From assembly GCA_050486405.1 (NCBI GenBank), contig JBJHDF010000003.1:62001-126000 (forward strand): a stretch of 64,000 bases of DNA, given 5' to 3'. Under the pieces are notes generated by a model. That model was not told the DNA's origin. It did no database searches and saw only the letters and a list, made by a program, of their open reading frames with translations. This DNA is from JBJHDF01 sp050486405 (GTDB lineage Bacteria; Pseudomonadota; Gammaproteobacteria; Pseudomonadales; Cellvibrionaceae). Position 1 is the stretch's first letter. Each line of letters opens with the position of its first letter. The position numbers were made by a program, and so were the translations under genes. Below, piece by piece: positions 27,869 through 38,103 of the stretch.

Positions 27869-29419
27869 TCAGGGCAGAAGAATGGGCGCTCCCGGCCCCA
27901 AAGGCCAGTCAAGCCAGATCCAGCCCAACAGCAAACCGGACCAAACGGCGAGGAAAATCACCGAATAGGGCAGCATCATGGCCAACAGGGTGCCTATCCC
28001 CACATCCTTGCGGTAGCGCTGGGCAAAGGCCACCACCACGCCAAAATAGGGCATCAGGGGCGTGATAATGTTGGTGGTGCTGTCGCCGATGCGATAGGCC
28101 ATCTGGGTGGCCTCGGGACTGATGCCCAGCAGGTAGAGCATGGGCACGAACACCGGACCGATCAGCGCCCACTTGGCGGTGGCGCTGCCGATAAAGAGAT
28201 TGATACAGGCCGCCATCAGCACAAAGAGCATTAACAGCAGCGCCGGACTCAGGGCCAGCCCCTGCAGCAGATTGGCGCCGCTGACCGCGACTATGGTCCC
28301 CAACTGGCTCCAGGCAAAATAATTGACGAACTGGGCGGCAAAGAACATGAGCACCAGGTAGGTGGCCATGGTTTCCATGGCGGACTCCATGCCGGCTATG
28401 GCCTCGTTGCTCTTGCGATAGCGGCCGCTGACCCGGCCGAAGATCCAACCCGCCACAGCGGCGTACAGAGCGATCACCACCACCATACCCTGCATAAAGG
28501 CCGAGTCCAGCACGCCGCCACCGGGGTGGCGCAACAGGCCGTTTTGCGGCAGCACACCGATTAACAGCAGCAACCCAAACCCCAGGGTCCAGGCCAGCAC
28601 GGCCCAGAGCCCCTGGCGGTCGCCATCGGTCAGAGGCTCCAGGGCGACCTGAACCTGCTCGTCCCTGCCTCCCTGCCGCGCCAGCCAGGGCAGAATCAGC
28701 GCCTCGGTGACCCAGGCACCCACCAGGCTGAGCACCAGGGTGGAAGCCAGTAGGAAATAATAGTTGGCGGCAATGCTGACTTGGTAGTCGGTCGCTACCA
28801 CCGCCACCGCCTCGGTGGACAAACCGGCCAGCACCGCATCCAGGGGCCCGATCATCAGATTGGCGCTGAAGCCGGCGGAGACACCGGCGAAGGCGGCGGC
28901 AATGCCCCCCAGGGGCGGACGGCCGGACGCGGCAAAAAGCATGGCCGCCAGGGGAATCAGCACCACGTAACCAACATCGGCGGCGATGCTGGACAGGATG
29001 CCGGCCAACACCACTATCCAGGTGAGCAGCTTGTCGGGTGCCCAGAGCACCAGCCGGGTGAGCAGCACCCGCAGCAGGCCCGAGTGCTCGGCCACCCCGA
29101 TACCCAGTATCGACACCAGCACCACCCCCACCGGGGCGAAGTTGACGAAATTGTCGACGGTGTTTTCCAGAATCCAGCGTATGCCCTCGCCGCTGAGCAG
29201 GCTGCGGGCAACCACCACCCGATCGTCGCCGGGCAGCGTCACCTGGGCGCCCAAACTGGCGCCGATCCAGGAGATCACCAGCATGATCAGGCACATATAG
29301 ATAAACAGCACCGCCGGCAGAGGCAAGTGGTTGCCAGCGCGTTCGATGGACAGCAGAGTACGCTGCCAGATGGAGGGGGAATTGCCCACGAGCACCTCAA
29401 TTATGCATTTTTTGGCCAT
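27869..29419 (-). CDS. AbgT family transporter
   Basis: Inner-membrane transporter of 516 residues with about 11-12 membrane helices. The family includes E. coli AbgT (p-aminobenzoyl-glutamate uptake) and MtrF-type sulfonamide exporters. Family segments are NFAPVGVVLVSILGIGVAEHSGL, AADVGYVVLIPLAAMLF, GSATAKWALIGPVFVPM and IGDSTTNIITPLMPYFG (short motifs GDSTTN and ATAKW diagnostic). Start set at the ATG at 29419, since the frame to 29464 adds no signal. Divergent from tpx with a 98-bp gap. Substrate direction unknown. Confidence 0.9.
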   Translation of the reverse strand: MAKKCIIEVLVGNSPSIWQRTLLSIERAGNHLPLPAVLFIYMCLIMLVISWIGASLGAQVTLPGDDRVVVARSLLSGEGIRWILENTVDNFVNFAPVGVVLVSILGIGVAEHSGLLRVLLTRLVLWAPDKLLTWIVVLAGILSSIAADVGYVVLIPLAAMLFAASGRPPLGGIAAAFAGVSAGFSANLMIGPLDAVLAGLSTEAVAVVATDYQVSIAANYYFLLASTLVLSLVGAWVTEALILPWLARQGGRDEQVQVALEPLTDGDRQGLWAVLAWTLGFGLLLLIGVLPQNGLLRHPGGGVLDSAFMQGMVVVIALYAAVAGWIFGRVSGRYRKSNEAIAGMESAMETMATYLVLMFFAAQFVNYFAWSQLGTIVAVSGANLLQGLALSPALLLMLFVLMAACINLFIGSATAKWALIGPVFVPMLYLLGISPEATQMAYRIGDSTTNIITPLMPYFGVVVAFAQRYRKDVGIGTLLAMMLPYSVIFLAVWSGLLLGWIWLDWPLGPGAPILLP

Positions 29420-29517
29420 TGTAGCCGTGCCGGACTGGTGCTGAACACCCGCCCCCCTTTGCAAAATGCCCTGCGGGGTTCACAATGGGCTCCCCCACAG
29501 AGCAGGAGATTCTTCCC

Positions 29518-30012
29518 ATGGCACAGGTAACACTGAAAGGTAACCCCTTCAACACCAGCGGCGAGCTGCCCGCACCGGGGAATCAGGCGCCGGCCTTCTC
29601 CCTGGTCAAGACCGACCTGTCGGAGCTGACGTCCGATGAACTGCGTGGTCAGCGGGTGGTATTGAACATTTTCCCCAGTGTGGACACCCCCACCTGCGCC
29701 CAGTCGGTGCGCACCTTCAACGAGCAGGCCAGCCAGTTGGACAACACCACCGTGGTCTGCGCCTCCCAGGATCTGCCCTTTGCGCTGGCGCGCTTTTGCG
29801 GCGCCGAGGGGCTGGACAAGGTAGTGCCGGCCTCGGCCTTTCGCTCGGACTTTGCCCAGCAATACGGTGTGAGGATGGTGGATGGCCCCCTGGCCGGACT
29901 CTGCGCACGGGCCGTGGTGGTGCTGGACGGCGACGGCAAGGTGCTGCACAGCCAGTTGGTGAGTGAAATTTCCAAGGAGCCGGACTACGAGGCGGTGCTG
30001 GCGGTGCTGTAA
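29518..30012 (+). CDS. tpx: Thiol peroxidase
   Basis: Atypical 2-Cys peroxiredoxin reducing lipid and hydrogen peroxides with thioredoxin. 164 residues from the ATG at 29518, preceded by GCAGGAG. The peroxidatic cysteine is in SVDTPTCAQSVRTFN, the resolving cysteine in VVCASQDLPFALARFC. Length and motifs match E. coli Tpx. Ends 20 bp from the convergent secF. Confidence 0.96.
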   Translation: MAQVTLKGNPFNTSGELPAPGNQAPAFSLVKTDLSELTSDELRGQRVVLNIFPSVDTPTCAQSVRTFNEQASQLDNTTVVCASQDLPFALARFCGAEGLDKVVPASAFRSDFAQQYGVRMVDGPLAGLCARAVVVLDGDGKVLHSQLVSEISKEPDYEAVLAVL

Positions 30013-30031
30013 CCAGCACCGCGCCCTAGCA

Positions 30032-31207
30032 TCAGAGAAGACCCGGCTGCGTCTCCTGTTCCTCGCCCTCCCTGGGCTGAGGAATCAGGTCCTCGCGGTT
30101 GATGTTCATCGCGATGATGGCGTTGGATGACACGTAGATGGACGAGTAGGTACCGACGATCACACCGATGATCAGCGCAAAGGCGAAATTGTTGATCAAC
30201 TCGCCGCCGAACAGGTACAGCGTGAACAGCACCAGCAAGGTGGTCAAGGAGGTGATCAGCGTCCGCTCCAGCATCTGGGTCAGGGACTCGTTGATAATCT
30301 CCTCCGGCGAGCTCTTGCGCAGCTTGCGGAAATTCTCGCGAATCCGATCCGACACCACGATGGTATCGTTGAGCGAATAACCGATCACCGCCAGCACCGC
30401 CGCCAGCACCGTCAGATCAAAATCCAGTTGCAGCAGGGAGAAAATGCCCACCACCACAATCACGTCGTGGGCCAGCGCCGCCACGGCGCCGAAGGAGAAT
30501 TTGTACTGGAAACGAAACGCCACATAGAGCATTACCACCACCAGCGCCACCAGCAGGCCGAGACCACCCTGGTCGCGCAGTTCCTCGCCGATATGCGGCC
30601 CCACGAACTCGCTGCGGCGCAACTCCGAAGTGACGCCGGTCTCCTGGCTCAGGCTCGCCAGCAGATAAGTACTAAAAGCGATATCAAGCGGATTCTCAAC
30701 CGCGACGCTGACCCCTTGCGCCGCCTCGGTGATATTGACATTGCCGTAGTATTCCGCCGGAAATATCCCCGCCTGGCGCAACTCCCGCGCACTGACACCA
30801 CTGACAATCAACACCTGGGCAAAATTGCCGGCATCCCGGGGTGCGGGCATCACCGTCTCGAGGGCAGCCCCCTCGGCCAACTCAGACAGCGCCCGCTCAA
30901 TCTGAGCCTGGGCGCCCTCACCCATGGCGCTCTGGGTGCGAATAAGTACCTCGGTGTCTGAACCGAAGAAAACTGCCACCGGATTTTGCAGGCCCTGCTC
31001 GCCGAGAAAACGGCGAATCTGCTCCAAGTCCGGCGGTGTTTCAAAGCCCACTTCGATCTGGGTACCGCCGGTGAAATCCAGCCCCAGCTTCAGGCCGTTG
31101 ATCGCCAGCGAGCCAATAGATGCCAGCAGCAGAATCGCCGAGAAAGCGGTGGCGACCATACGCCAGCGCATGAAATTGATCACTTTGGGTGCCTGTGCCA
31201 TAGCCAT
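30032..31207 (-). CDS. secF: Protein translocase subunit SecF
   Basis: Membrane partner of SecD that pulls preproteins through SecYEG using the proton gradient. 391 residues, longer than E. coli SecF (323), the excess lying in the periplasmic P4 region. GLDFTGGTQIEV follows the first helix; GYSLNDTIVVSDRIREN and TLITSLTTLLVL are conserved in helices 4-5. Starts 8 bp after the secD stop. ATG at 31207 or two codons later. Confidence 0.96.
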   Translation of the reverse strand: MAMAQAPKVINFMRWRMVATAFSAILLLASIGSLAINGLKLGLDFTGGTQIEVGFETPPDLEQIRRFLGEQGLQNPVAVFFGSDTEVLIRTQSAMGEGAQAQIERALSELAEGAALETVMPAPRDAGNFAQVLIVSGVSARELRQAGIFPAEYYGNVNITEAAQGVSVAVENPLDIAFSTYLLASLSQETGVTSELRRSEFVGPHIGEELRDQGGLGLLVALVVVMLYVAFRFQYKFSFGAVAALAHDVIVVVGIFSLLQLDFDLTVLAAVLAVIGYSLNDTIVVSDRIRENFRKLRKSSPEEIINESLTQMLERTLITSLTTLLVLFTLYLFGGELINNFAFALIIGVIVGTYSSIYVSSNAIIAMNINREDLIPQPREGEEQETQPGLL

Positions 31208-31215
31208 AGCTCGTC

Positions 31216-33090
31216 TCAGATCCAGATCTTCTGGAGGTTTTTGCGTTTGCCGTACATCAGATTCACCAAAGCACGGGTGCCCATAATGGCGGTGAACATG
31301 GAGGTCAGGATGCCGATGGACAGTGTCACGGCAAAACCCTGCACCGGCCCGGTGCCAATGGCGTAGAGAATAATCGCCACAATCAACGTGGTGATATTGG
31401 CATCAAGAATCGTGATAAAGGCGCGCTCGTAGCCGGAATAAATGGCCGTCTGCGGCGACACGCCTTCTTTCAGCTCCTCCCGAATACGGGAGAAAATAAG
31501 CACATTGGCATCCACCGCCATACCCACCGTAAGCACGATACCGGCAATACCCGGCAGGGTCAGGGTGGCGCCCAGCATGGACATTATCGCCACCAACAAC
31601 ACCAGGTTCACCGTCAAGGCAATATTGGCAATCAGACCAAAACTGCGGTAGTAAAACAGCATAAACAGCAGCACCAGGGCCATGCCCCAGATCAGGGAAG
31701 TGATACCGCGCTGAATATTCTCGGCACCGAGGGATGGGCCTATGGTGCGCTCCTCGACAAAATACATAGGCGCCGCCAGGGCGCCGGCACGCAACAGCAG
31801 GGCCAGTTCCGAGGCCACCGCCGGGGATTCCAGGCCGGTAATGCGGAACTGCACCCCCAGCGCGCTCTGGATGGTGGCCAGGTTGATGATCTCCCGGTCC
31901 ACCAATTGAATGGGCACCTGATAGGTTTCCCCATCGGCGTCTTCGCGGCTTTCCATCAGGGTACGGTATTCAATGAACAGCACCCCCATATTGCGCCCCA
32001 CATTGTGGCGTGTGGCCCTGTGCATGCGGGTGCCGCCGGCGCTGTTCAGCGTGATGTTCACCTGGGGCTGGCCGGTTTCGTGATCGAAGCCACTGGTGGC
32101 GTTGTGCACATAGTCGCCGGTGAGAATGACCTGTCGCTCCAACCAGGCGCTGGTGCGGCCCCGACGCTCCACCTCACTGGCGCTGAAGGGAAACTCCTCC
32201 CGAGCGGCAACCAGGGCGTCGGACGCCGCCTCCAGGCGAAACTCCAGATTGGCGGTGCGGCCGATGACCCGCTTGGCCTCGGCGGTATCCTGAACACCCG
32301 GCAACTGGACGATGATGCGGTTGCGCCCTTCGCGCTGCACCACCGGCTCGGACACACCCAGTTCGTTGACCCGGTTGCGCAGCGTCACCAGGTTCTGGCT
32401 GATGGAACGGTCTTCGATTTCCCTGCGGCCCTCCTCGGTCAAGGTAGCCAGAAACCGGTAATCATCGCCGTCCTGAGTTTCAACGTTCAATGTCGTGTAC
32501 TCCCGGCGCACTTCCCTGGCAGCGGTGTTCCGATCCTCGGCACTGCGAAACCGGCCGACAATAACGTGGTTCTCATCCGCTTCAACCGAGATATAGCGGA
32601 TGCGTTCCTGGCGCAGCCTGCTGCGGATGTTGCCAGCGGTAATCTCCTGATTCCTCTCCACGGCGCCGGGAACATCCACTTCCATCAAAAAATGCACACC
32701 GCCAGCCAGATCCAGTCCAAGGCGCATGGGTGTCGCACCCATGGCGCGCAACCAACCCGGGGTGGTGGCCGCTTGGTTCAGCGCTACCACATAGCGGCCG
32801 CCCAACGCCGTCTGCACCTCGCGCTGGGCGCGCAACTGCTGGTCGCCATCAACCAGGCGTAACAGGACGGTACTGGCGGAAACCTCACCGCCAAAGTGTT
32901 CTATACCCGCTTCTTCCAGCGCCTGCTCCGCCCGGCTCAGGGCCTCGGCGTCCATGACCATGGCGCTGGTGGCACCGGAAATCTGGATGGCAGGATCCGG
33001 CGGATAGAGATTGGGGGAAGCGTAGAAAGCGCCCATTACAATCACCAGGGCGATAAGCAGATACTTCCACAGGGGATAGCGGTTTGGCAT
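31216..33090 (-). CDS. secD: Protein translocase subunit SecD
   Basis: 624 residues from the ATG at 33090 (MPNRYPLWKYLLIALVIVMG); the open frame to 33147 lacks support. First helix, then GLDLAGGVHFLMEVD, a large periplasmic P1 domain with VVQREGRNRIIVQLPG, and five C-terminal helices with GMAVDANVLIFSRIREELKEG. Operon queA-tgt-secD-secF; the usual yajC between tgt and secD is missing. Confidence 0.97.
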   Translation of the reverse strand: MPNRYPLWKYLLIALVIVMGAFYASPNLYPPDPAIQISGATSAMVMDAEALSRAEQALEEAGIEHFGGEVSASTVLLRLVDGDQQLRAQREVQTALGGRYVVALNQAATTPGWLRAMGATPMRLGLDLAGGVHFLMEVDVPGAVERNQEITAGNIRSRLRQERIRYISVEADENHVIVGRFRSAEDRNTAAREVRREYTTLNVETQDGDDYRFLATLTEEGRREIEDRSISQNLVTLRNRVNELGVSEPVVQREGRNRIIVQLPGVQDTAEAKRVIGRTANLEFRLEAASDALVAAREEFPFSASEVERRGRTSAWLERQVILTGDYVHNATSGFDHETGQPQVNITLNSAGGTRMHRATRHNVGRNMGVLFIEYRTLMESREDADGETYQVPIQLVDREIINLATIQSALGVQFRITGLESPAVASELALLLRAGALAAPMYFVEERTIGPSLGAENIQRGITSLIWGMALVLLFMLFYYRSFGLIANIALTVNLVLLVAIMSMLGATLTLPGIAGIVLTVGMAVDANVLIFSRIREELKEGVSPQTAIYSGYERAFITILDANITTLIVAIILYAIGTGPVQGFAVTLSIGILTSMFTAIMGTRALVNLMYGKRKNLQKIWI

Positions 33091-33252
33091 AAACGTGTCC
33101 GTCAGTGGTCTGACGCCCGGACAGGGCCAACAGAGGGCGCCGGGCATTGGGGGAGCCGCAAAGACTCCGGAAAGGCCGGGATTATACCGATTTTACAGCG
33201 CACAACAATGTGCGCTCCCCTGGTGCGCCGCTGTCGGGCGATTACGAGCCGC

Positions 33253-34403
<1,151 letters not shown>

Positions 34404-34407
<4 letters not shown>

Positions 34408-35486
34408 GGCTGGTTGGGCTCCTGTTGGCAAGGCGCGGCGGAGGGCGGCAGATCCCCATGGGCGGCGGGATTGCGGGTGATCCACATGGCGTCGCCGTAG
34501 CTGAAAAACCGGTACCGCTCCGCCACCGCCGCCCGGTAGGCCGCCAGGGTATGGCGGTACCCGGCAAAGGCGGACACCAGCATCAGCAGCGTCGACTCGG
34601 GCAGGTGAAAGTTGGTGACCAGAGCATCCACCACCTGAAAGCGGTAGCCCGGGTAGATAAAGATATCCGTCTCGCCGGCATAGGGGGCAATGTCGCCGTG
34701 GCGGGCGGCGGTTTCCAGGCAGCGCACGCTGGTGGTGCCCACCGCCACCACCCGCCGGCCCGCCGCGCGAGCGGCCCTGACCCGCTCGCACACCTCGGCG
34801 CTGATCTCCATCACCTCGCTGTGCATGCGGTGCTCGGCAATATTGTCCACCCGCACCGGCTGAAAGGTGCCCGCCCCCACGTGCAGGGTAACAAAGGCCG
34901 TCTCCACGCCCCGCTGCCGCAACTGCGCCAGCAGGTCATCGTCAAAATGCAGCCCGGCAGTGGGCGCTGCCACGGCGCCCTGGCGGTGACCGTACACCGT
35001 CTGGTAGCGCTCGCGATCCAGTTCGCCATCGGCCCGGTCGATATAGGGTGGCAGCGGCATATGGCCCAGCCGCTCCAGCAGCGGCAGCACCGGCTCGGGA
35101 AACACCAGCTCGAACAGCGCCTCGTGCCGGGCGGCCACCGTCAGGGCGGTGTCGTCCTCCAGCAGAATCCCGCCACCGGGTTTGGGCGACTTGCTGGCCC
35201 GGGTGTGGGCCAGCACCCGGTGCTCATCCAGCACCCGCTCCACCAGTATCTCCACCTGGCCGCCGGAGGCCTTGCGCCCGAACAGGCGGGCGGGAATCAC
35301 CCGGGTGTCGTTGAACACCATCAGATCGCCCGGCTCGAGCTGCGCCAGCAGGTCCGGAAACTGCCGGTGCGCCAGCGCGCCGCTGGGCCCGTCCAGGCAC
35401 AACAGCCGGCTGCCGCTGCGCCGGGCGGCTGGCTCCCGGGCGATCAGGGACTCGGGCAAATCGTAGTAAAAATCCTGGCGGCGCAT
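34404..35486 (-). CDS. queA: S-adenosylmethionine:tRNA ribosyltransferase-isomerase
   Basis: Adds the ribosyl moiety of SAM to preQ1-tRNA, giving epoxyqueuosine. 360 residues. The N-terminus MRRQDFYYDLPESLIAREP, VFNDTRVIPARLFG, APTAGLHF and NFHLPESTLLMLVSAF are hallmark segments. Coupled to tgt by a 4-base overlap. Divergent from tRNA-Leu. Confidence 0.97.
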
Positions 35487-35557
35487 GGCTGGATTCCGGC
35501 GCGGTTAAAAGGGCGGCAAGGGTATAGTAAATCCCCGCTTCTGGCCAGACACGCTGG

Positions 35558-35584
35558 TTGACGCCCCGGCGACACTGGTATAAT
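35558..35584 (+). promoter_or_regulatory. Promoter of tRNA-Leu
   Basis: A perfect -10 TATAAT (35579-35584) with an extended TGG in front, and TTGACG (35558-35563) 15 bp upstream. The tRNA 5' end is 19 bp downstream. The short spacer is offset by the extended -10. Confidence 0.65.
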
Positions 35585-35602
35585 CTCGCGCTCCCTGCAA
35601 GT

Positions 35603-35689
35603 GCCAGAGTGGTGAAATTGGTAGACACGTCGGATTCAAAATCCGATGGGGTAAAACCCGTGCCGGTTCGAGTCCGGCCTCTGGTACCA
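35603..35689 (+). tRNA. tRNA-Leu (anticodon CAA)
   Basis: 87 nt with encoded CCA and a class II variable arm. The acceptor GCCAGAG pairs with CTCTGGT; the anticodon loop TTCAAAA lies on stem TCGGA/TCCGA; the T arm is CCGGTTCGAGTCCGG. No integrase or duplicated 3' end is seen nearby. Confidence 0.97.
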
Positions 35690-35708
35690 TCTCAACCGGC
35701 GGAGAACT

Positions 35709-36605
35709 ATGTCACCCGACAGCAGCCAGCCTCTCGCCATCATGTTTGCCGATGTCTCCGGCAGCTCCGCGCTCTACAAGCAGGCAGGCAACCGACGCGC
35801 CAAGGCGATCATTGACCGCGCTCTGGAAGCCATGATGACTCTGGCCGCTCAGTACGGCGGCACCCTGGTGAAAACCATCGGCGATGAGATTCTGGTGCGC
35901 TTTGACAGCGCCACAAATGCCTGCCGGGCCGCCATGGCCATTCAACAACACAACGACGGCCAGGCTGAACCGAGCCTGGGCATCCGCATTGGCCTCAGTT
36001 ACGGCCCCACCCTGCTGGAGCACGACGACGTTTTCGGCGAACCGGTCAACGACGCCGCCTGTGTGGCTCATATTGCCCGCGGCCGGCAAGTTGTATTGAC
36101 CCAGACGCTGATGGATGAACTGGATGGCGATCTGCGCGAACGGTGCCAGTTGTTCGACCACATTGCCATCAAGGGCGCCAGTCAGACCACCGCCATCTTT
36201 CGCCTGCGCTGGGAGAGCAATACCCAGAGCTTCCAGGCCACCACAGTACTGGCCGCCAACGAACTGGCCCAGCGCCTGGCCAAGCACTGCCTCTACCTGA
36301 GTCTGGCCGGTCGGGAAGTCGCCCTGACGCCGGATCAAACGCCCTTCGTCATAGGCCGGGATCGCCACAAGGCGGACCTGCACATCGACACCCACCTGGC
36401 CTCCCGGGATCACTGCCACATCGATTTCCGACGCGGCAAATTCATGTTGGTGGATCACAGCACCAATGGCACCTATGTGCAGAGCGAGGGGCGCCCCCTG
36501 CTCTACCTGCGCCGGGAGGAATCGCCACTGACCGGCAGCGGCAAGATTGGGGTCGGCCAACAGCCGGACCAGGCCGGCGACTGGTTGATCGGCTACAGCA
36601 TATGA
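35709..36605 (+). CDS. Class III nucleotide cyclase-like domain with FHA domain
   Basis: 298 residues. The cyclase homology domain covers about 8-165: metal aspartates D15 (FADVSGSS) and D59 (KTIGDEI) are present, as is K55. The transition-state motif N-x3-R reads NDAAC (114-118), so the arginine is replaced by cysteine and activity is doubtful. The FHA domain (about 195-298) keeps GR (216-217), SRDH (232-235) and NGT (253-255), so phosphothreonine binding is plausible. Coupled to the RDD membrane protein by ATGA. Confidence 0.85.
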   Translation: MSPDSSQPLAIMFADVSGSSALYKQAGNRRAKAIIDRALEAMMTLAAQYGGTLVKTIGDEILVRFDSATNACRAAMAIQQHNDGQAEPSLGIRIGLSYGPTLLEHDDVFGEPVNDAACVAHIARGRQVVLTQTLMDELDGDLRERCQLFDHIAIKGASQTTAIFRLRWESNTQSFQATTVLAANELAQRLAKHCLYLSLAGREVALTPDQTPFVIGRDRHKADLHIDTHLASRDHCHIDFRRGKFMLVDHSTNGTYVQSEGRPLLYLRREESPLTGSGKIGVGQQPDQAGDWLIGYSI

Positions 36606-37042
36606 GTGACGCGGGACTGTTTCGCCGCTTTGCCGCCATGGTCTACGACCTGCTGCTGCTGGTGGCCGTTAGCATGGCTTATGGCGCCCTGGCGCTGGCG
36701 GTCAAGATCCATGTGTTGCAACAAACGGTCGCCGAGGGCGAAAGAGCGGTGATCGGGCTGCCCGGGTTTATCGGCTGGGTACTGGTGCTGATGCTGTTTT
36801 ACTGTTTCTTCTGGAGACGCTCCGGACAGACGCTGGGCATGCGCGCCTGGCGGCTGGAATTGCAGAACATCGAGGGCGGGCGGCCCGACCTCTGGCGCTG
36901 TCTGTTGCGCTGCCCGCTGGCGGCGCTTTCTCTGGGTCTGCTGGGAATGGGTTACTTATGGCAATGGCTCGACCCCGACGAGTTCACCCTCCACGACCGC
37001 CTCAGCCGCACCCGCGTCGTTCTTCTTCCCAAGAAAAACTAA
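36602..37042 (+). CDS. RDD family membrane protein
   Basis: 146 residues. FRRFAAMVYDLLLLVAVSMA opens with the R..A...D pattern that gives the family its name; a second helix (LVLMLFYCFFW) is followed by GQTLGMRAWRLEL, and a third lies near residue 118. The tail HDRLSRTRVV is typical. The start overlaps the stop of the FHA-cyclase gene, so the two are probably co-translated. Transport function in this family is not settled. Confidence 0.85.
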   Translation: MSDAGLFRRFAAMVYDLLLLVAVSMAYGALALAVKIHVLQQTVAEGERAVIGLPGFIGWVLVLMLFYCFFWRRSGQTLGMRAWRLELQNIEGGRPDLWRCLLRCPLAALSLGLLGMGYLWQWLDPDEFTLHDRLSRTRVVLLPKKN

Positions 37043-38103
37043 CGGGCGCGTTTCAGCAGGTACAAGCCCAGCACAAAACAGAAAATGATGGGCGCCAGCA
37101 CCGCTAAGACCGGCGGGAAACCGAACACCAGACTGGACGGCCCCAGCATGCTCTGAGTGATCTGAAAGACGATTCCGAACACTATCCCGGAAAAAATTCT
37201 CTGGCCCATGGTCACTTCGCGCAACGGGCCGAACACGAAGGAAATGGCGATCAACACCAGACTGGCGGTGGCCAGCGGTTGCAATACCTTTTGCCAGAAA
37301 GCCAGATCGTACTCACTGTTTTCCAGGCTCTGCTCCTCCAGATAGTTGGAGTAGTAGTGCAGGTTGCGGATGGACAACCCCTCCGGTGGCAGGGCGAGAA
37401 TATTCAGCAGCGTCGGGGTCAGAGCGCTGTCCCAGCGACGCAGCATGTAGTGCGCGGCCGCAGTGGCGGTATCCCCTTGCAGATAGGTGACATCCACCCC
37501 TTCCTCCAACCAGTAATCGCCCTGATACATGACCTGGCGGGAAAAGCTGGCTTGGGTCAGGCGGTGTTGGTCGTCGAACTGATAGCGGGTTACACCGTAG
37601 AGCACACCGTGGGGCTGGACGGCGTTGAAATGCATGAATTCGTTGCCCTCGCGGTTCCACATGCCCTGCTGGGCCTGCAGCCCCCGGCTGTCGCCTAGGG
37701 CGATGGCCCGGCGGCTCTCCGCCAACTGGTCGGTGTAGGGTGTCACGTATTCCCCCAGGGTCAGGCCCAGGGCGATAAACAGCAGCACCGGCTTGAGCAC
37801 CATCCAGGTGATGCGTCCCACCGACACACCGGCGGCGCGCATCACCGTCAATTCGCTGTTGTTGGCCAGCAGCCCCAGGCCGACAAGGCAACCGATCAGG
37901 CAGGCAAAGGGCAGGTATTCGTAGATGCGCCGAAAGGATGAAAGCCCAGTATAGATAAACGCTTCGGCAAGCGTGTAGTTGCCGCGCAGACTGGTGAGTT
38001 GATCGATCAGCGTGCCGATCAGATCCAGGCAGAGCACCACCAGCAGCACCAGAGCGATGGCCCCGATGACACTGCGCGCCACATAGTGGTTGAGTTTACG
38101 CAT
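37039..38103 (-). CDS. lptG: LPS export ABC transporter permease LptG
   Basis: Inner-membrane half of LptB2FG, which extracts lipopolysaccharide and passes it to LptC. 354 residues, six helices with a periplasmic beta-jellyroll (about 130-260). LGLLANNSELTVMRAAGVS is the coupling-helix region contacting LptB. It overlaps lptF by 8 bp and its stop overlaps that of the RDD gene on the other strand. Confidence 0.95.
   Translation of the reverse strand: MRKLNHYVARSVIGAIALVLLVVLCLDLIGTLIDQLTSLRGNYTLAEAFIYTGLSSFRRIYEYLPFACLIGCLVGLGLLANNSELTVMRAAGVSVGRITWMVLKPVLLFIALGLTLGEYVTPYTDQLAESRRAIALGDSRGLQAQQGMWNREGNEFMHFNAVQPHGVLYGVTRYQFDDQHRLTQASFSRQVMYQGDYWLEEGVDVTYLQGDTATAAAHYMLRRWDSALTPTLLNILALPPEGLSIRNLHYYSNYLEEQSLENSEYDLAFWQKVLQPLATASLVLIAISFVFGPLREVTMGQRIFSGIVFGIVFQITQSMLGPSSLVFGFPPVLAVLAPIIFCFVLGLYLLKRAR

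Noticed and set aside
34425..35561. Plus-strand 378-codon open frame over queA
   Set aside because: Antisense shadow of queA; no ribosome site and no domain.
35603..35689. tRNA-Leu as an integration site
   Set aside because: No integrase and no repeat of the tRNA 3' end downstream; the next genes look native.
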